DNA of 57,913 bases from Candidatus Omnitrophota bacterium. GTDB taxonomy: Bacteria; Omnitrophota; Gorgyraeia; Tantalellales; Tantalellaceae. Within the stretch, counting starts at the first letter, position 1. Every line of letters begins with the position of its first letter. The position numbers and the translations under genes were made by a program. The stretch spans positions 1 to 57,913 of the forward strand of contig JADHWG010000005.1 of NCBI GenBank assembly GCA_016783605.1, given 5' to 3'. The notes below the pieces were generated by a model that worked only from the letters and a program-made list of their open reading frames with translations, searched no databases and was not told the origin of the DNA. This document shows positions 15,682-23,580 of this stretch, piece by piece.

Positions 15682-17364
15682 TCAAGAAACGCGCGCTGAA
15701 TCCTTCGAATCCATATATTGCAATATGCGTTCTGCCATCTTTTTAAACACCGGCGCGGCTACAACTCCTCCAAAATATACCGGATGGGGATCAAAAACAG
15801 TAACAACTATGCTTAAAACCGGCGCGTCCGCCGGAGCGATACCGATAAAAGTCGCGTCATACTTATCAGAAAAATATCCGCCGTCCGGGTTGACCTTTTG
15901 GGCGGTTCCCGTTTTTCCGGCCATTTGATACAAGTCTGATGAGGCACGCCGTCCGGTACCGGCAGTAACCGCGTATTTTAAAATTTCCCTCATCTTGAGA
16001 CAAGTATCTTCCTTGAGCACTCTCTGCCTCACGGTTGGCTTAAATTGCCGATACACTCCGCCTCCCCATGTGGTTATTTTATCCACAATGTACGGCTTTA
16101 CCAAATATCCGCCGTTGGCGATCACGCTCATCGCCGCCGCCAATTGAATCGGAGTCACCGCTATACCTTGCCCGATAGGTATGGTCGTTATGTCACTCCT
16201 CGACCATGCCGAAAAAGGACGGCTGATACCGCTAACTTCTCCGGGCAATGAAACAGATGTCTTCTCGCCAAACCCAAACCGTTTTATATAATTGTATAAT
16301 TTTTTTCCGCCGAGTTTTTTTGCCGCTTTTACCGTGCCGATATTACTCGATTTACCTATTACTTCACGAAATGTAAGCTCTCCATATTTATGAAAATCAT
16401 GCAGCACTCTGCCTGAAACTCGATAGCTCCCTCTTTCACAGTAAAACTTATCATCCAAATCGACAACGCCTTCATTTATCACAGCACTGGCCGTAATTAC
16501 TTTGAACACACTTCCCGGTTCATAAATATTGGAAATGGCCTTGTTCTTAAAGACTTCTCGACGAACATTCTCAAAATCGTTCAGATCATAACCGGGATAA
16601 TTCGCCAAAGCCAAAATTCTGCCGGTGGCTGGTTCCATAACTAACGCTACAGCTCCACTGGCCTTATATTTACGCGCTTGTTTTGAAAGTTCCTCTTCAG
16701 TTATGTATTGAATAACACTATCGATCGTCAGCACAATATTAAAACCGTTCTCTGCCGGAATAGAATCCTTATCAACAAACAGAACCGTCTCACTTTTCGC
16801 GTCCTTTATCAGATGCCTGTACCCCGATTTTCCCTTCAATTTTCCATCAAACTCAAGTTCGATCCCTTCCAAACCGTTATTGTCAACTCCAACAAACCCT
16901 ATCACATGCGCGGCCATAGTGTCACCGGTATATTCCCTCTTATTTTCCGTCACAAAATCTATACCGGTAAGTTTCTGCTTTTTGATCTTTTTCGCAAGGC
17001 GCTCATCAATTTTCCGTTTGATCCAGATAAACGCTTTTTGTTTATCGAATTTTTCCCTTAAAACTTTTTTGTCCATACGCAAAATTCTTGCAAGTATGGA
17101 AGAGGTTCGTTTTTGATCGGTTATTATTCTCGGATTACAAAACACGCTTGGAACTTCGAGATTTACGGCCAACGGTTCCATATCGGAATCATATATCACG
17201 CCGCGCTGCGGTTTTATTTCGAGCACCTTATTATGCTGATTTGAAGCCATCCCGGTAAACTTTTCGCACTCGATGATCTGTAAACAAAAGAGACGAAAAA
17301 AAAGCGCCGCAAGAAACACCATTACAAATAGAAACACCACATATTGGCGAGTTTTATACATCAT
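15682..17364 (-). CDS. ftsI: Peptidoglycan transpeptidase FtsI (class B PBP)
   Basis: The septal class B penicillin-binding protein, 560 residues. It has a short cytoplasmic tail and a membrane anchor (about 8-30), then a PBP dimer domain (RGVIYDSDMEPLAVN at about 54-68) and a transpeptidase domain. Active-site motifs are intact: SVFK with the acylated serine at about 285, SSN at about 339-341, and KTG at about 484-486. The partner polymerase FtsW is encoded downstream in the same operon. Two ATGs are adjacent at the start; the first gives the listed length. No PASTA domain is present. Confidence 0.95.
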   Translation of the reverse strand: MMYKTRQYVVFLFVMVFLAALFFRLFCLQIIECEKFTGMASNQHNKVLEIKPQRGVIYDSDMEPLAVNLEVPSVFCNPRIITDQKRTSSILARILRMDKKVLREKFDKQKAFIWIKRKIDERLAKKIKKQKLTGIDFVTENKREYTGDTMAAHVIGFVGVDNNGLEGIELEFDGKLKGKSGYRHLIKDAKSETVLFVDKDSIPAENGFNIVLTIDSVIQYITEEELSKQARKYKASGAVALVMEPATGRILALANYPGYDLNDFENVRREVFKNKAISNIYEPGSVFKVITASAVINEGVVDLDDKFYCERGSYRVSGRVLHDFHKYGELTFREVIGKSSNIGTVKAAKKLGGKKLYNYIKRFGFGEKTSVSLPGEVSGISRPFSAWSRSDITTIPIGQGIAVTPIQLAAAMSVIANGGYLVKPYIVDKITTWGGGVYRQFKPTVRQRVLKEDTCLKMREILKYAVTAGTGRRASSDLYQMAGKTGTAQKVNPDGGYFSDKYDATFIGIAPADAPVLSIVVTVFDPHPVYFGGVVAAPVFKKMAERILQYMDSKDSARVS

Positions 17365-17396
17365 TCCTCATAATTTTTCCGCGGGGCCGGAGTGCT

Positions 17397-17762
17397 TTAA
17401 ACGCGGGGTTTGGCTTCGGCACTCAACGTGAAAAGGTCAAAAAACTTTTCGATCAAACTCCCGCCAAAAGACTTCTCGAAAGTTTCGCTGGAAGCGATCT
17501 GACAGTTATTTGTCCGTCCGGTCCGGAGACTAGCAAACTCGATTTCTTCTCCGCTGAGCGAGATAAGAAGATTTCTAGGAGATTCCAGTTTGGATAGATT
17601 ATACATTAACTTCGAATTTTGGTCAACGATACGCGCCAAGTCTTGCCTGTTCTGCTGAAGAAAATACCCGGTTTTCACGATCTCAACCCGCTGATGGACA
17701 TATCCAACGGCGATCATCGTGACCAATACTCCCATTGATATAAACTTATGAAATTTCATCAA
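17397..17762 (-). CDS. ftsL: FtsL-like divisome protein
   Basis: A small bitopic protein of about 120 residues between rsmH and ftsI, where FtsL is encoded in dcw clusters. It has a short basic N-terminus, one membrane helix (about 8-24) and a segment with helical heptad character (about 30-60). The sequence is too divergent to recognise by itself, so the call rests on position, size and topology. The start is TTG at 17762 or the adjacent ATG at 17759, both served by a GGAAAGAG site. The rsmH stop immediately precedes it. Confidence 0.7.
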   Translation of the reverse strand: MMKFHKFISMGVLVTMIAVGYVHQRVEIVKTGYFLQQNRQDLARIVDQNSKLMYNLSKLESPRNLLISLSGEEIEFASLRTGRTNNCQIASSETFEKSFGGSLIEKFFDLFTLSAEAKPRV

Positions 17763-18659
17763 TTACACTCTTTCCGCGCATCGCAATTTGGCGCTTCTTG
17801 CCCTTGAATTTGCCCGAATTTCATCTCTTCCGGGCGTAATGGGCTTTTTTGTAATAATTTTGAGTTTTTCTTCCCGAGCGGCATTCCTGAATAAATTTTT
17901 TATTATTCTATCCTCAAGCGAATGGAACGAAATAACGCATATTCTCGCGCGGGCGGCCAAGAATCCCAAAGTCTCACGAACGCCGACTTCCGCCGACTCA
18001 AGCTCATCGTTAACGTATATCCTTAACGCTTGAAAGGTCCTCGCGGCCGGATGTAAACGAACCTTACGATATTTCCGTCCCACCGCCGCCAATATCACTT
18101 CGGTCAATTCTTTCGTTGTCTCTATTCTTTTTTTCGCGCGCGCGCGAATTATTCCTCCGGCAACAAGCGATGCATGTCTTTCTTCCCCGTATTCTCTAAT
18201 TATCTCGGCAAGTTCATCTTTGCTGAAATCGTTTACAACACCGCACGCGCTTACATCCTGACAATTACTGAACCGCATATCCAACGGACCGTCTTTTAAA
18301 AAACTAAACCCTCGTTCCGCTTCGTCTATCTGATGAGATGAAACGCCCAGATCAAAGATCGCCCCATTCACCTTGTCCACACCAGCTATCCGCAATATAT
18401 CCCCGACATTTCGAAAATTATCGTTCACCCAAACTATGCGGCTGTTAAATTCAGATAAACTCTCTTTCGCGTTTTCTATCGCCTCCGGATCACGATCAAT
18501 CGCGATAAGCTTTCCCTTAGAACCTATTTTTTTCAAACATTGAGCGGCATGTCCCCCGCCGCCCAAAGTCGCGTCCAAAACGGTATCTCCCGGCGCCAGC
18601 TTCAAATATTCCATCACCTCTTGTAAAAGAACCGGAAGATGCAAAAAAAATCCTTTCAT
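17763..18659 (-). CDS. rsmH: 16S rRNA (cytosine-1402-N4)-methyltransferase RsmH
   Basis: An S-adenosylmethionine-dependent methyltransferase of 298 residues, formerly MraW. It begins with HLPVLLQEVMEYLKLAPGD and carries the SAM motif DATLGGGGHAAQCL. It also has FDLGVSSHQIDEAERGFSF, RTFQALRIYVNDEL and SFHSLEDRIIKNLFR, all diagnostic. Its position near mraZ at the head of the dcw cluster is conserved across bacteria. Length is typical. Confidence 0.95.
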   Translation of the reverse strand: MKGFFLHLPVLLQEVMEYLKLAPGDTVLDATLGGGGHAAQCLKKIGSKGKLIAIDRDPEAIENAKESLSEFNSRIVWVNDNFRNVGDILRIAGVDKVNGAIFDLGVSSHQIDEAERGFSFLKDGPLDMRFSNCQDVSACGVVNDFSKDELAEIIREYGEERHASLVAGGIIRARAKKRIETTKELTEVILAAVGRKYRKVRLHPAARTFQALRIYVNDELESAEVGVRETLGFLAARARICVISFHSLEDRIIKNLFRNAAREEKLKIITKKPITPGRDEIRANSRARSAKLRCAERV

Positions 18660-18710
18660 ATACCTTGTTCAGTATTCTTATCCCGCGCGGCGCGCGAGAG
18701 GCTTTCTTAA

Positions 18711-18887
18711 TCAGGGTTTAAAAAAACTACTCATCATACCGCGTTGTCTTTTATAAAATTTGCTGTAAGAGTCAACCAAATCGTTTTTTGAGGAAGCGCG
18801 AGTACCTCTCTTTTTTTTGCCGGAGGACTTCTCTTTTCCATAGATCGATCCGCCGAATGAACAAGCTTGTAAATATTTTTTTTTCAT
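18711..18887 (-). CDS. Small lysine/serine-rich protein of unknown function
   Basis: A 58-residue frame between the 63-residue small gene and rsmH. An ATG at 18887 is preceded by GGAGGGGGAGCC, a strong ribosome-binding site. The product has a run of KKK near the start, a central SSGKKKRGTRASS basic segment and the ending RQRGMMSSFFKP. It has no membrane segment and no recognised domain. Operon position and site strength argue that it is real; a role in nucleic-acid binding would be a guess from charge alone. Confidence 0.6.
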   Translation of the reverse strand: MKKKYLQACSFGGSIYGKEKSSGKKKRGTRASSKNDLVDSYSKFYKRQRGMMSSFFKP

Positions 18888-18948
18888 AAGGCTCCCCCTC
18901 CAATCTGCTTTTTTAAAGTTCCCGACATCAAGCGGCAGACAAAAAAGA

Positions 18949-19140
18949 TCATATACATTTCTTAGCTCTTACCTGTTTTCTTTTGCCCAATTTTGACGAA
19001 GAAACAACATACCTTTTAACCCCTAAATGCGAAGTGCCGGAAGGAAGCGCTCTCGCCTTTTTGACCCTTTCCACCATATTCACACAATTAATAAACTCAA
19101 CTTGCTTTTTATGAAACTTTATCGCGTATCTTCGATACAT
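18949..19140 (-). CDS. Small basic protein of unknown function downstream of mraZ
   Basis: A 63-residue, strongly basic protein starting at ATG 19140 with the ideal site AAGGAGGTCAGAT before it. It lies between mraZ and the 58-residue frame, so it belongs to the dcw transcript. It has no membrane segment and two cysteines. The C-terminal half (RYVVSSSKLGKRKQVRAKKCI) is lysine/arginine-rich, as in ribosomal or RNA-binding small proteins. I do not recognise a family. Confidence 0.6.
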   Translation of the reverse strand: MYRRYAIKFHKKQVEFINCVNMVERVKKARALPSGTSHLGVKRYVVSSSKLGKRKQVRAKKCI

Positions 19141-19193
19141 ATCTGACCTCCTTGTCCGGCTTCTTGAGTGTGTCCGCGTATTTTTTTCGCCGT

Positions 19194-19631
19194 CTAAAAA
19201 TCCAAAAGATTTTCAGCAATATCCTCGTAACTTTCTTTGGAACTTTTATAAAAATTTTCCCACACGTCTTTGTCCCATATTTCAATTCGGTTGGATACGC
19301 CTATGATCATTATCTCTTTTGCGAGTCCCGCGTATTGTCTCAAATAATCGGGAACAAGCACACGCCACTGTTTATCCGGAACAGCTTCACTTGCTCCGGA
19401 AAAGAACATGCGTTTGAATTTTCTCACTTCTTTTTTTGTGAAAGACATCGATTTGAATTTATTTTCCTGAAGCTTCCATTCAGTTTCAGCAAACATAAAT
19501 AGACACTTATCCAACCCGCGAGTGATATAAAACTTCTCTATACACAACTCCTCAACAGCATCGCGAAAACGAGCAGGTATGATCAACCGATTCTTCTTAT
19601 CCAATATGTGTTCATACTCACCATAAAACAT
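19194..19631 (-). CDS. mraZ: Transcriptional regulator MraZ
   Basis: MraZ is a double SpoVT-AbrB-type DNA-binding protein that represses its own dcw operon. The start was set at ATG 19631 because the product then begins MFYGEYEHILDKKNRLIIPARFR, the conserved first DXXXR-type swapped-hairpin motif. The second motif is DKQWRVLVPDYLRQYAGL. The longer open frame upstream is translated repeat and promoter sequence. Length is 145 residues, as usual. Three direct repeats that fit its operator lie directly upstream. Confidence 0.93.
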   Translation of the reverse strand: MFYGEYEHILDKKNRLIIPARFRDAVEELCIEKFYITRGLDKCLFMFAETEWKLQENKFKSMSFTKKEVRKFKRMFFSGASEAVPDKQWRVLVPDYLRQYAGLAKEIMIIGVSNRIEIWDKDVWENFYKSSKESYEDIAENLLDF

Positions 19632-19632
19632 T

Positions 19633-19696
19633 CCACTTCCCCCCACTTTGCTCCACTTACACCAACGAGTATACCCAAAAAATGGCCCAAAGTCAA
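19633..19696 (-). promoter_or_regulatory. dcw operon promoter with a triple MraZ box
   Basis: On the minus strand, TTGACT (19691-19696) and TATACT (19668-19673) are 17 bases apart. Downstream, AAGTGG occurs three times at exactly 10-base intervals (complements at 19633-19638, 19643-19648 and 19653-19658), ending just before the mraZ ATG. MraZ is known to bind direct repeats of this kind (AAAGTG[G/T] or TGGG cores, 10-bp spacing), so this is a very likely autoregulatory operator covering the transcription start. Confidence 0.8.
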
Positions 19697-19722
19697 CCAC
19701 CAAAACCCTAACAATTTCACAT

Positions 19723-19875
19723 CGTAGGGGCACGGCATGCCGTGCCCTCATAAACCGACGAATAAATTCATTGCGATACTACTTTTTTCACGCTATCATT
19801 CATCTAACCCCAAACAACCTCGTAGGTTGAACCTCGTAGGTTCAACCTACGAGGTTGTTTGGGGGGTGGGTTAGG
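19723..19875. repeat. Two palindromes upstream of the dcw promoter
   Basis: A GGGGCACGGCATGCCGTGCC copy (19723-19747) and a 72-base inverted repeat of CCTCGTAGGTTGAACC units bounded by CTAACCCCAAACAACC (19804-19875). With the promoter they account for most of the 353 bases between mraZ and the next gene. Confidence 0.8.
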
Positions 19876-19877
19876 AC

Positions 19878-19904
19878 AAAAAAAATGCCGCTTTTGAGGC
19901 GGCG
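19878..19904 (-). terminator. Rho-independent terminator after the zinc-ribbon gene
   Basis: On the minus strand, GCCGC-loop-GCGGC is followed by eight T. It lies about 80 bases downstream of the zinc-ribbon gene and so separates that gene from the dcw promoter. Confidence 0.75.
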
Positions 19905-19984
19905 TTGGGTAATTTGGATAATATTGGAAAAATACTTGATCTTTTGCTTTAATGGCGAGGGTTAATTGAATTTCTGTGGTGAAT

Positions 19985-20296
19985 TTATCTGTTCCTGTTA
20001 TTAATCGACTCCATCTGTGAATTATAGCCGTTTATGGCTCCTACGCCATTTTTCATGTCTTTCATGATCGTTTTGGAAGAATTCCACATGTCCTTTATAT
20101 CGTTTAAAAGTATTTTGGTATTGTCGGTTGCGATCTTTAACTCTGCTCGATAAAAAAAAGCGGCTCCAGCCAAGGCAAGGACTATGAATATTTTTACTAT
20201 TCTCCAAATCCAAATACCTTTTACTTTTTTGTGGCAATATCTGCAAAGCACAGCGGAATCCTGTATCGTCTCAGCACAATAACGACATCTCTTCAT
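19985..20296 (-). CDS. Zinc-ribbon membrane protein of unknown function
   Basis: A 103-residue protein with an N-terminal zinc ribbon (CRYC at 4-7 and CRYC at 18-21), a single membrane segment (about 28-46) and a helical, polar C-terminal part (about 50-100) rich in K, D and N. GAAAGGTGAG precedes the ATG. Proteins of this architecture are common and poorly characterised. The gene lies between a ferredoxin-type membrane protein and the dcw promoter and ends in a clear terminator. Confidence 0.75.
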   Translation of the reverse strand: MKRCRYCAETIQDSAVLCRYCHKKVKGIWIWRIVKIFIVLALAGAAFFYRAELKIATDNTKILLNDIKDMWNSSKTIMKDMKNGVGAINGYNSQMESINNRNR

Positions 20297-20346
20297 AAAA
20301 ACTCACCTTTCATTAAATCTCCCAAACAAACAAGAACGACTTCCCA

Positions 20347-21117
20347 TTAATTTGAGGGATTTTTTTTTGGTTTCCACACGAAATCTGTCTTATTGTCGGG
20401 ACAATCGTATACGCAGTCCATGCAAAGAATGCATTCCCCTTTTATGTAATTCGCCCCGCGTGTAATCGCGCCCATACGGCATGTGCTTTCACATATATTA
20501 CAGCTCTGGCACGTCGGGACAACTCGTCGTGTTAATAAAGAAAATTTCGAAACTGCCGCGTAGATCGCGCCTAACGGACAAATATTGCGGCACCAAAAAC
20601 GCGGCACTAAACGCGCCGTAACAAATGTGGATAAAAAAAGAACTAAAGTTATCATAACGGGAAAAGCCTCGCGCTGAGCACCCTTAAAGAAAAGGAGAAA
20701 CCTGTCCACAATAACCAAAGGATCAAAAAACCACACCATCCATCCGCCTAAACCGGCGCTCACAAGGACTCCCGCAAGTACAAAAAATTTTATGTAACGC
20801 GAACGGTTCGTTTTCTTTTTTATTATTCTTTTCTTGGAAAGACGCATTCCGGCGACATCGATCAATGTCCCTAACGGGCACATCCATCCGCAAAAAAATC
20901 TTCCGGATAAAAACACTAAAAAGATCATCCCGAGAGAAATGATCAAAATCGGTTCAAGAGTTTTTTTTACAATGGAAAGAGATATTGAAAGCAACGGATC
21001 TATCGAGGAAAATATGCCGGCAGTCAAAATGTGATTGAAAGGAAAAAGTGAAAGAAAAAGAAAAAGCGTTAAAAACGCACCTTGAGAACATCGCCTGATA
21101 ACAACAAGTTTTTTCAT
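20347..21117 (-). CDS. NapH/YccM-like 4Fe-4S membrane protein
   Basis: A 256-residue polytopic protein with four cysteine-rich motifs: FCGWMCPLGTLID and WCRNICPLGAIYA in loops after membrane segments (the NapH/RnfE/CcoG-type arrangement), then a C-terminal ferredoxin-type pair CQSCNICESTC and CILCMDCVYDCP. Such proteins pass electrons from quinol across the membrane to partner reductases; the partner here is not apparent. ATG at 21117 has a GAGG site and starts at the first basic segment; the longer frame upstream looks like non-coding sequence. Confidence 0.8.
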   Translation of the reverse strand: MKKLVVIRRCSQGAFLTLFLFLSLFPFNHILTAGIFSSIDPLLSISLSIVKKTLEPILIISLGMIFLVFLSGRFFCGWMCPLGTLIDVAGMRLSKKRIIKKKTNRSRYIKFFVLAGVLVSAGLGGWMVWFFDPLVIVDRFLLFFKGAQREAFPVMITLVLFLSTFVTARLVPRFWCRNICPLGAIYAAVSKFSLLTRRVVPTCQSCNICESTCRMGAITRGANYIKGECILCMDCVYDCPDNKTDFVWKPKKNPSN

Positions 21118-21200
21118 GTTGCCTCGGTTATGAAATTTTTCAAAATTCGTTAAAGCCGAATGACCATTCGCCCTTAACGAATAATTGTCCAAAATTGAAC

Positions 21201-21225
21201 AGGGCGAAAAATTTTTCGCCCCTAC
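21201..21225. repeat. GGGCGAAAAATTTTTCGCCC palindrome
   Basis: A perfect palindrome with the CCCTAC flank shared with the GGGCACGGC family but with an A/T core. It lies between malic enzyme and the NapH-like gene. Confidence 0.75.
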
Positions 21226-21263
21226 AAATATTTGTATCTCGGGCGGACACTTAGGTACGCCCC

Positions 21264-22514
21264 CTACCTGTATTTTTCAGGAAGCGAGGTGATCGCCGCT
21301 ACTTTATCTCTTATGGCGGCTTCTGCCACCCTTTTAGATTCCCAGTTTATTATACGTGTGTCAAACGGGGTCGGGATAATATAATCCGGTCCGAATTCAA
21401 AATTTCTACCATATGCCTTTTTTACGTTTTCGGGGATTTCACTTTCTTTCGCCAAGTCAGCCAAAGCCTCGGCCGCGGCGAGTTTCATTCCGAAAGTAAT
21501 TTTACTCGCCCTTACATCAAGCGCTCCGCGAAAAATAAACGGAAAACCCAGAACATTATTAACCTGATTTGGATAATCCGACCGACCGGTCGCCATGATG
21601 TATTTACGATCCTTCATGGCACGCGCGACTTTTTCAGGAGCTATTTCCGGTACGGGGTTTGCCATCGCGAAGATCGCGGGATATTCCGCCATTGAAAGAA
21701 CCATCTCTTCCGTTACGCAATCGGCAACTGAAACTCCGATAAAAACGTCCGCACCCTTGAACACTTCCTGCAACGACTTCTTTGACGTCTCTACGGCATG
21801 TTTTTTTTTGTATTTATTAAGATCTTCCCGTTCGAAATTTACAACGCCTTTGGAATCACACAAAACACAATTCAAGACTCCCGACTTCTTTATCATCTCA
21901 GCTATACGAAGACCCGCGGCGCCGGCGCCGTTAATAACAACTTTTATATCTTTCATTTTTTTCTCGGCAAGAACGCAATAGTTTTTAAGCGCCGCCAGCG
22001 TAATGATAGCGGTACCCCATTGGTCATCATGGAAAACAGGTATGTCCAACGTCTCCTCCAACCTGTCTTCGATCTCAAAACAAGCCGGAGCGGCTATATC
22101 CTCAAGATTAATGCCGCCGTACATCCCGGAAATTTTTATTACCGCGTCAACAAATTTATCAATATCAGTACGACCATTTTCCCCTGATACTTTTTCAAGA
22201 GGAACCGGCCACGCGTCCACTCCCGCAAACGCCTTAAAAAGAACCGCCTTACCCTCCATAACTGGAATAGATGCTTTTGCCCCGACATTTCCCAGACCCA
22301 GAACAGCCGTTCCGTCTGTTACCACAGCAACAAGATTCCCCTTCGCCGTCAAAGAATATGCCAACGATTCATCTTTTTCGATCGCTTCTGTAACCATCGA
22401 AACCCCGGGGGTATACGCCATACTCAAATCTTTTTGACCGGTGAGTTCCTTTAGGAGCCCCAGCTCGATCTTACCCCCAAGATGATATTTAAAAACTTCG
22501 TCTTTTGTAATCAC
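21264..22514 (-). CDS. NAD(P)-dependent malic enzyme
   Basis: Decarboxylates malate to pyruvate in the cytoplasm. The protein has about 416 residues with an N-terminal AYTPGVSMV motif, the malate/metal-binding region (GNVGAKASIPVMEGKAVLFK; EDIAAPACFEIEDRL; FHDDQWGTAI) and a Rossmann motif VINGAGAAGLRIAEM. It is of the short bacterial type without a phosphotransacetylase domain. GTG at 22514 was chosen because GGAG lies eight bases upstream and the product then begins ITKDEVFKYH. The slightly longer TTG start at 22532 has no site. Confidence 0.9.
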   Translation of the reverse strand: MITKDEVFKYHLGGKIELGLLKELTGQKDLSMAYTPGVSMVTEAIEKDESLAYSLTAKGNLVAVVTDGTAVLGLGNVGAKASIPVMEGKAVLFKAFAGVDAWPVPLEKVSGENGRTDIDKFVDAVIKISGMYGGINLEDIAAPACFEIEDRLEETLDIPVFHDDQWGTAIITLAALKNYCVLAEKKMKDIKVVINGAGAAGLRIAEMIKKSGVLNCVLCDSKGVVNFEREDLNKYKKKHAVETSKKSLQEVFKGADVFIGVSVADCVTEEMVLSMAEYPAIFAMANPVPEIAPEKVARAMKDRKYIMATGRSDYPNQVNNVLGFPFIFRGALDVRASKITFGMKLAAAEALADLAKESEIPENVKKAYGRNFEFGPDYIIPTPFDTRIINWESKRVAEAAIRDKVAAITSLPEKYR

Positions 22515-22551
22515 TTCTTTTTCTCCATTCAACTAACTATCAACCAGCCAA

Positions 22552-22824
22552 CTAACTAGCCCTATACGCGCAATTCGGGCGAAGCGTATCATTCAATATG
22601 TGTTCTCTGATCGAAACACATCTAAAAGATTTCCCGGAAACCGTTTTCTGCAGTTTAAAGCGATCGTTGTATTCTTTGCAAAACCACCGATTTCCCGTTT
22701 TTGTTTTGACCAAATTCACGCATACGTCATCAAGCGCTCCACAGCATTCCCCGCACCGCAGACAAATCGATTCGAACTTCTCTTCCTGCTCACTGGCACA
22801 TTTTTTGTATTTTTCGGAATCCAT
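22552..22824 (-). CDS. YkgJ-type cysteine-cluster protein
   Basis: A 90-residue protein with the CLRCGECC motif (about residues 21-28), further cysteines in DDVCVNL and RWFCKEY, and C-terminal CVSIREH and RPNCAY. This fits the YkgJ/UPF0153 metal-chelating cysteine-cluster family. The biochemical role is unknown. The ribosome-binding site is weak because a CTTCGCTTCGCTCAGGAT-type repeat lies just upstream (22837-22866). Confidence 0.75.
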   Translation of the reverse strand: MDSEKYKKCASEQEEKFESICLRCGECCGALDDVCVNLVKTKTGNRWFCKEYNDRFKLQKTVSGKSFRCVSIREHILNDTLRPNCAYRAS

Positions 22825-22836
22825 ATCGCTTAAAAA

Positions 22837-22866
22837 GAGATCCTTCGCTTCGCTCAGGATGAGAGG
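22837..22866. repeat. GATCCTTCGCTTCGCTCAGG-type repeat
   Basis: A copy of an interspersed element related to the right-edge repeat at 57810-57890 (CATCCTGAGC ... GAAGGATCTC). It lies between the YkgJ-type gene and the 69-residue membrane protein. Confidence 0.7.
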
Positions 22867-22887
22867 CGAAGGAAAACTCTCCGCCTC

Positions 22888-23097
22888 TCACTTTTTCGTC
22901 AAAAGATGCCGAGTGACCTTCCCGACCAACACAATAATATAAAATACGCACACTAAAAAAAAGAGGCCCACTAAGATCGATAGCAGCAGCGAACTTAACC
23001 CTATCACGATCGGCCACGCGAAAGAGACAATGCTTATGATTATAATCGAAAAAACAACCACAATAAATCCAATAAAAAAATTCTTTAAAATTTCCAT
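22888..23097 (-). CDS. Small two-helix membrane protein of unknown function
   Basis: A 69-residue protein starting at ATG 23097 after GAGGAAGG. It is nearly all hydrophobic, with membrane segments at about 9-30 and 34-60, and ends in a basic KVTRHLLTKK tail. The longer open frame upstream translates repeat sequence and was discarded. No family recognised. It follows the PilZ gene after a hairpin repeat. Confidence 0.6.
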   Translation of the reverse strand: MEILKNFFIGFIVVVFSIIIISIVSFAWPIVIGLSSLLLSILVGLFFLVCVFYIIVLVGKVTRHLLTKK

Positions 23098-23140
23098 TTT
23101 AACCTTCCTCTCACATAAGCCCACATTTTTAGATTCCAAC

Positions 23141-23185
23141 CATCTGACAACCTCGTAGGTTGAACCTACGAGGTTGTCGGACGGT
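23141..23185. repeat. CAACCTCGTAGGTTGAACC hairpin
   Basis: An inverted repeat (core 23146-23180) of the CCTCGTAGGTTGAACC family, placed directly after the stop codon of the PilZ gene. Confidence 0.8.
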
Positions 23186-23189
23186 TTTT

Positions 23190-23579
23190 CTACTCTGCTG
23201 TTAGCGTTTGGATCTCTTCCGGGGTCATATCTTTTTTTCTTAAAAAACATACGCCTATATCGTATGATTTCCCGCTCTCGCCTTCGGAAATCCTGACAAC
23301 TCTTCCAAAAACTCCGTTATTGTGGATAACAAGATCATTTTCTATTTCTTGGCACACATTCATTAACTTTTGGTTAAGCTCTACCCAAACCACACTCGCC
23401 AACGCGGGGATGGACGCTTCGCTTGAGGTTGAAAACAAAAGCCCGGAAGCGCTGACATTACGAGACCAAACGTCCTGTTTTCCGGTAAGTTTTTCGCCTT
23501 TGAGCACTTTGAAATTCAGCTGATTATCATAATCAACTCTCAGAAATTCACGTCTGTCTTCAGAGTCTTGAAGGTTCAT
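23190..23579 (-). CDS. PilZ domain protein (c-di-GMP receptor), copy 1
   Basis: A 129-residue single-domain protein. It shows both parts of the c-di-GMP-binding signature: RREFLRV near residue 10 (RxxxR) and NVSASGLLF near residue 41 (N/DxSxxG). ATG at 23579 is preceded by GGGAGG and lies one base after the stop of the LOG-family gene, so the two are coupled. No output domain is attached, so the effector is probably a partner protein. Confidence 0.85.
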   Translation of the reverse strand: MNLQDSEDRREFLRVDYDNQLNFKVLKGEKLTGKQDVWSRNVSASGLLFSTSSEASIPALASVVWVELNQKLMNVCQEIENDLVIHNNGVFGRVVRISEGESGKSYDIGVCFLRKKDMTPEEIQTLTAE

Positions 23580-23580
23580 C

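Noticed and set aside
22790-23017. A 75-codon minus-strand frame between the YkgJ-type gene and the membrane protein
   Set aside because: It overlaps the real 69-residue gene in another frame and reads through a CTTCGCTTCGCTCAGG repeat.
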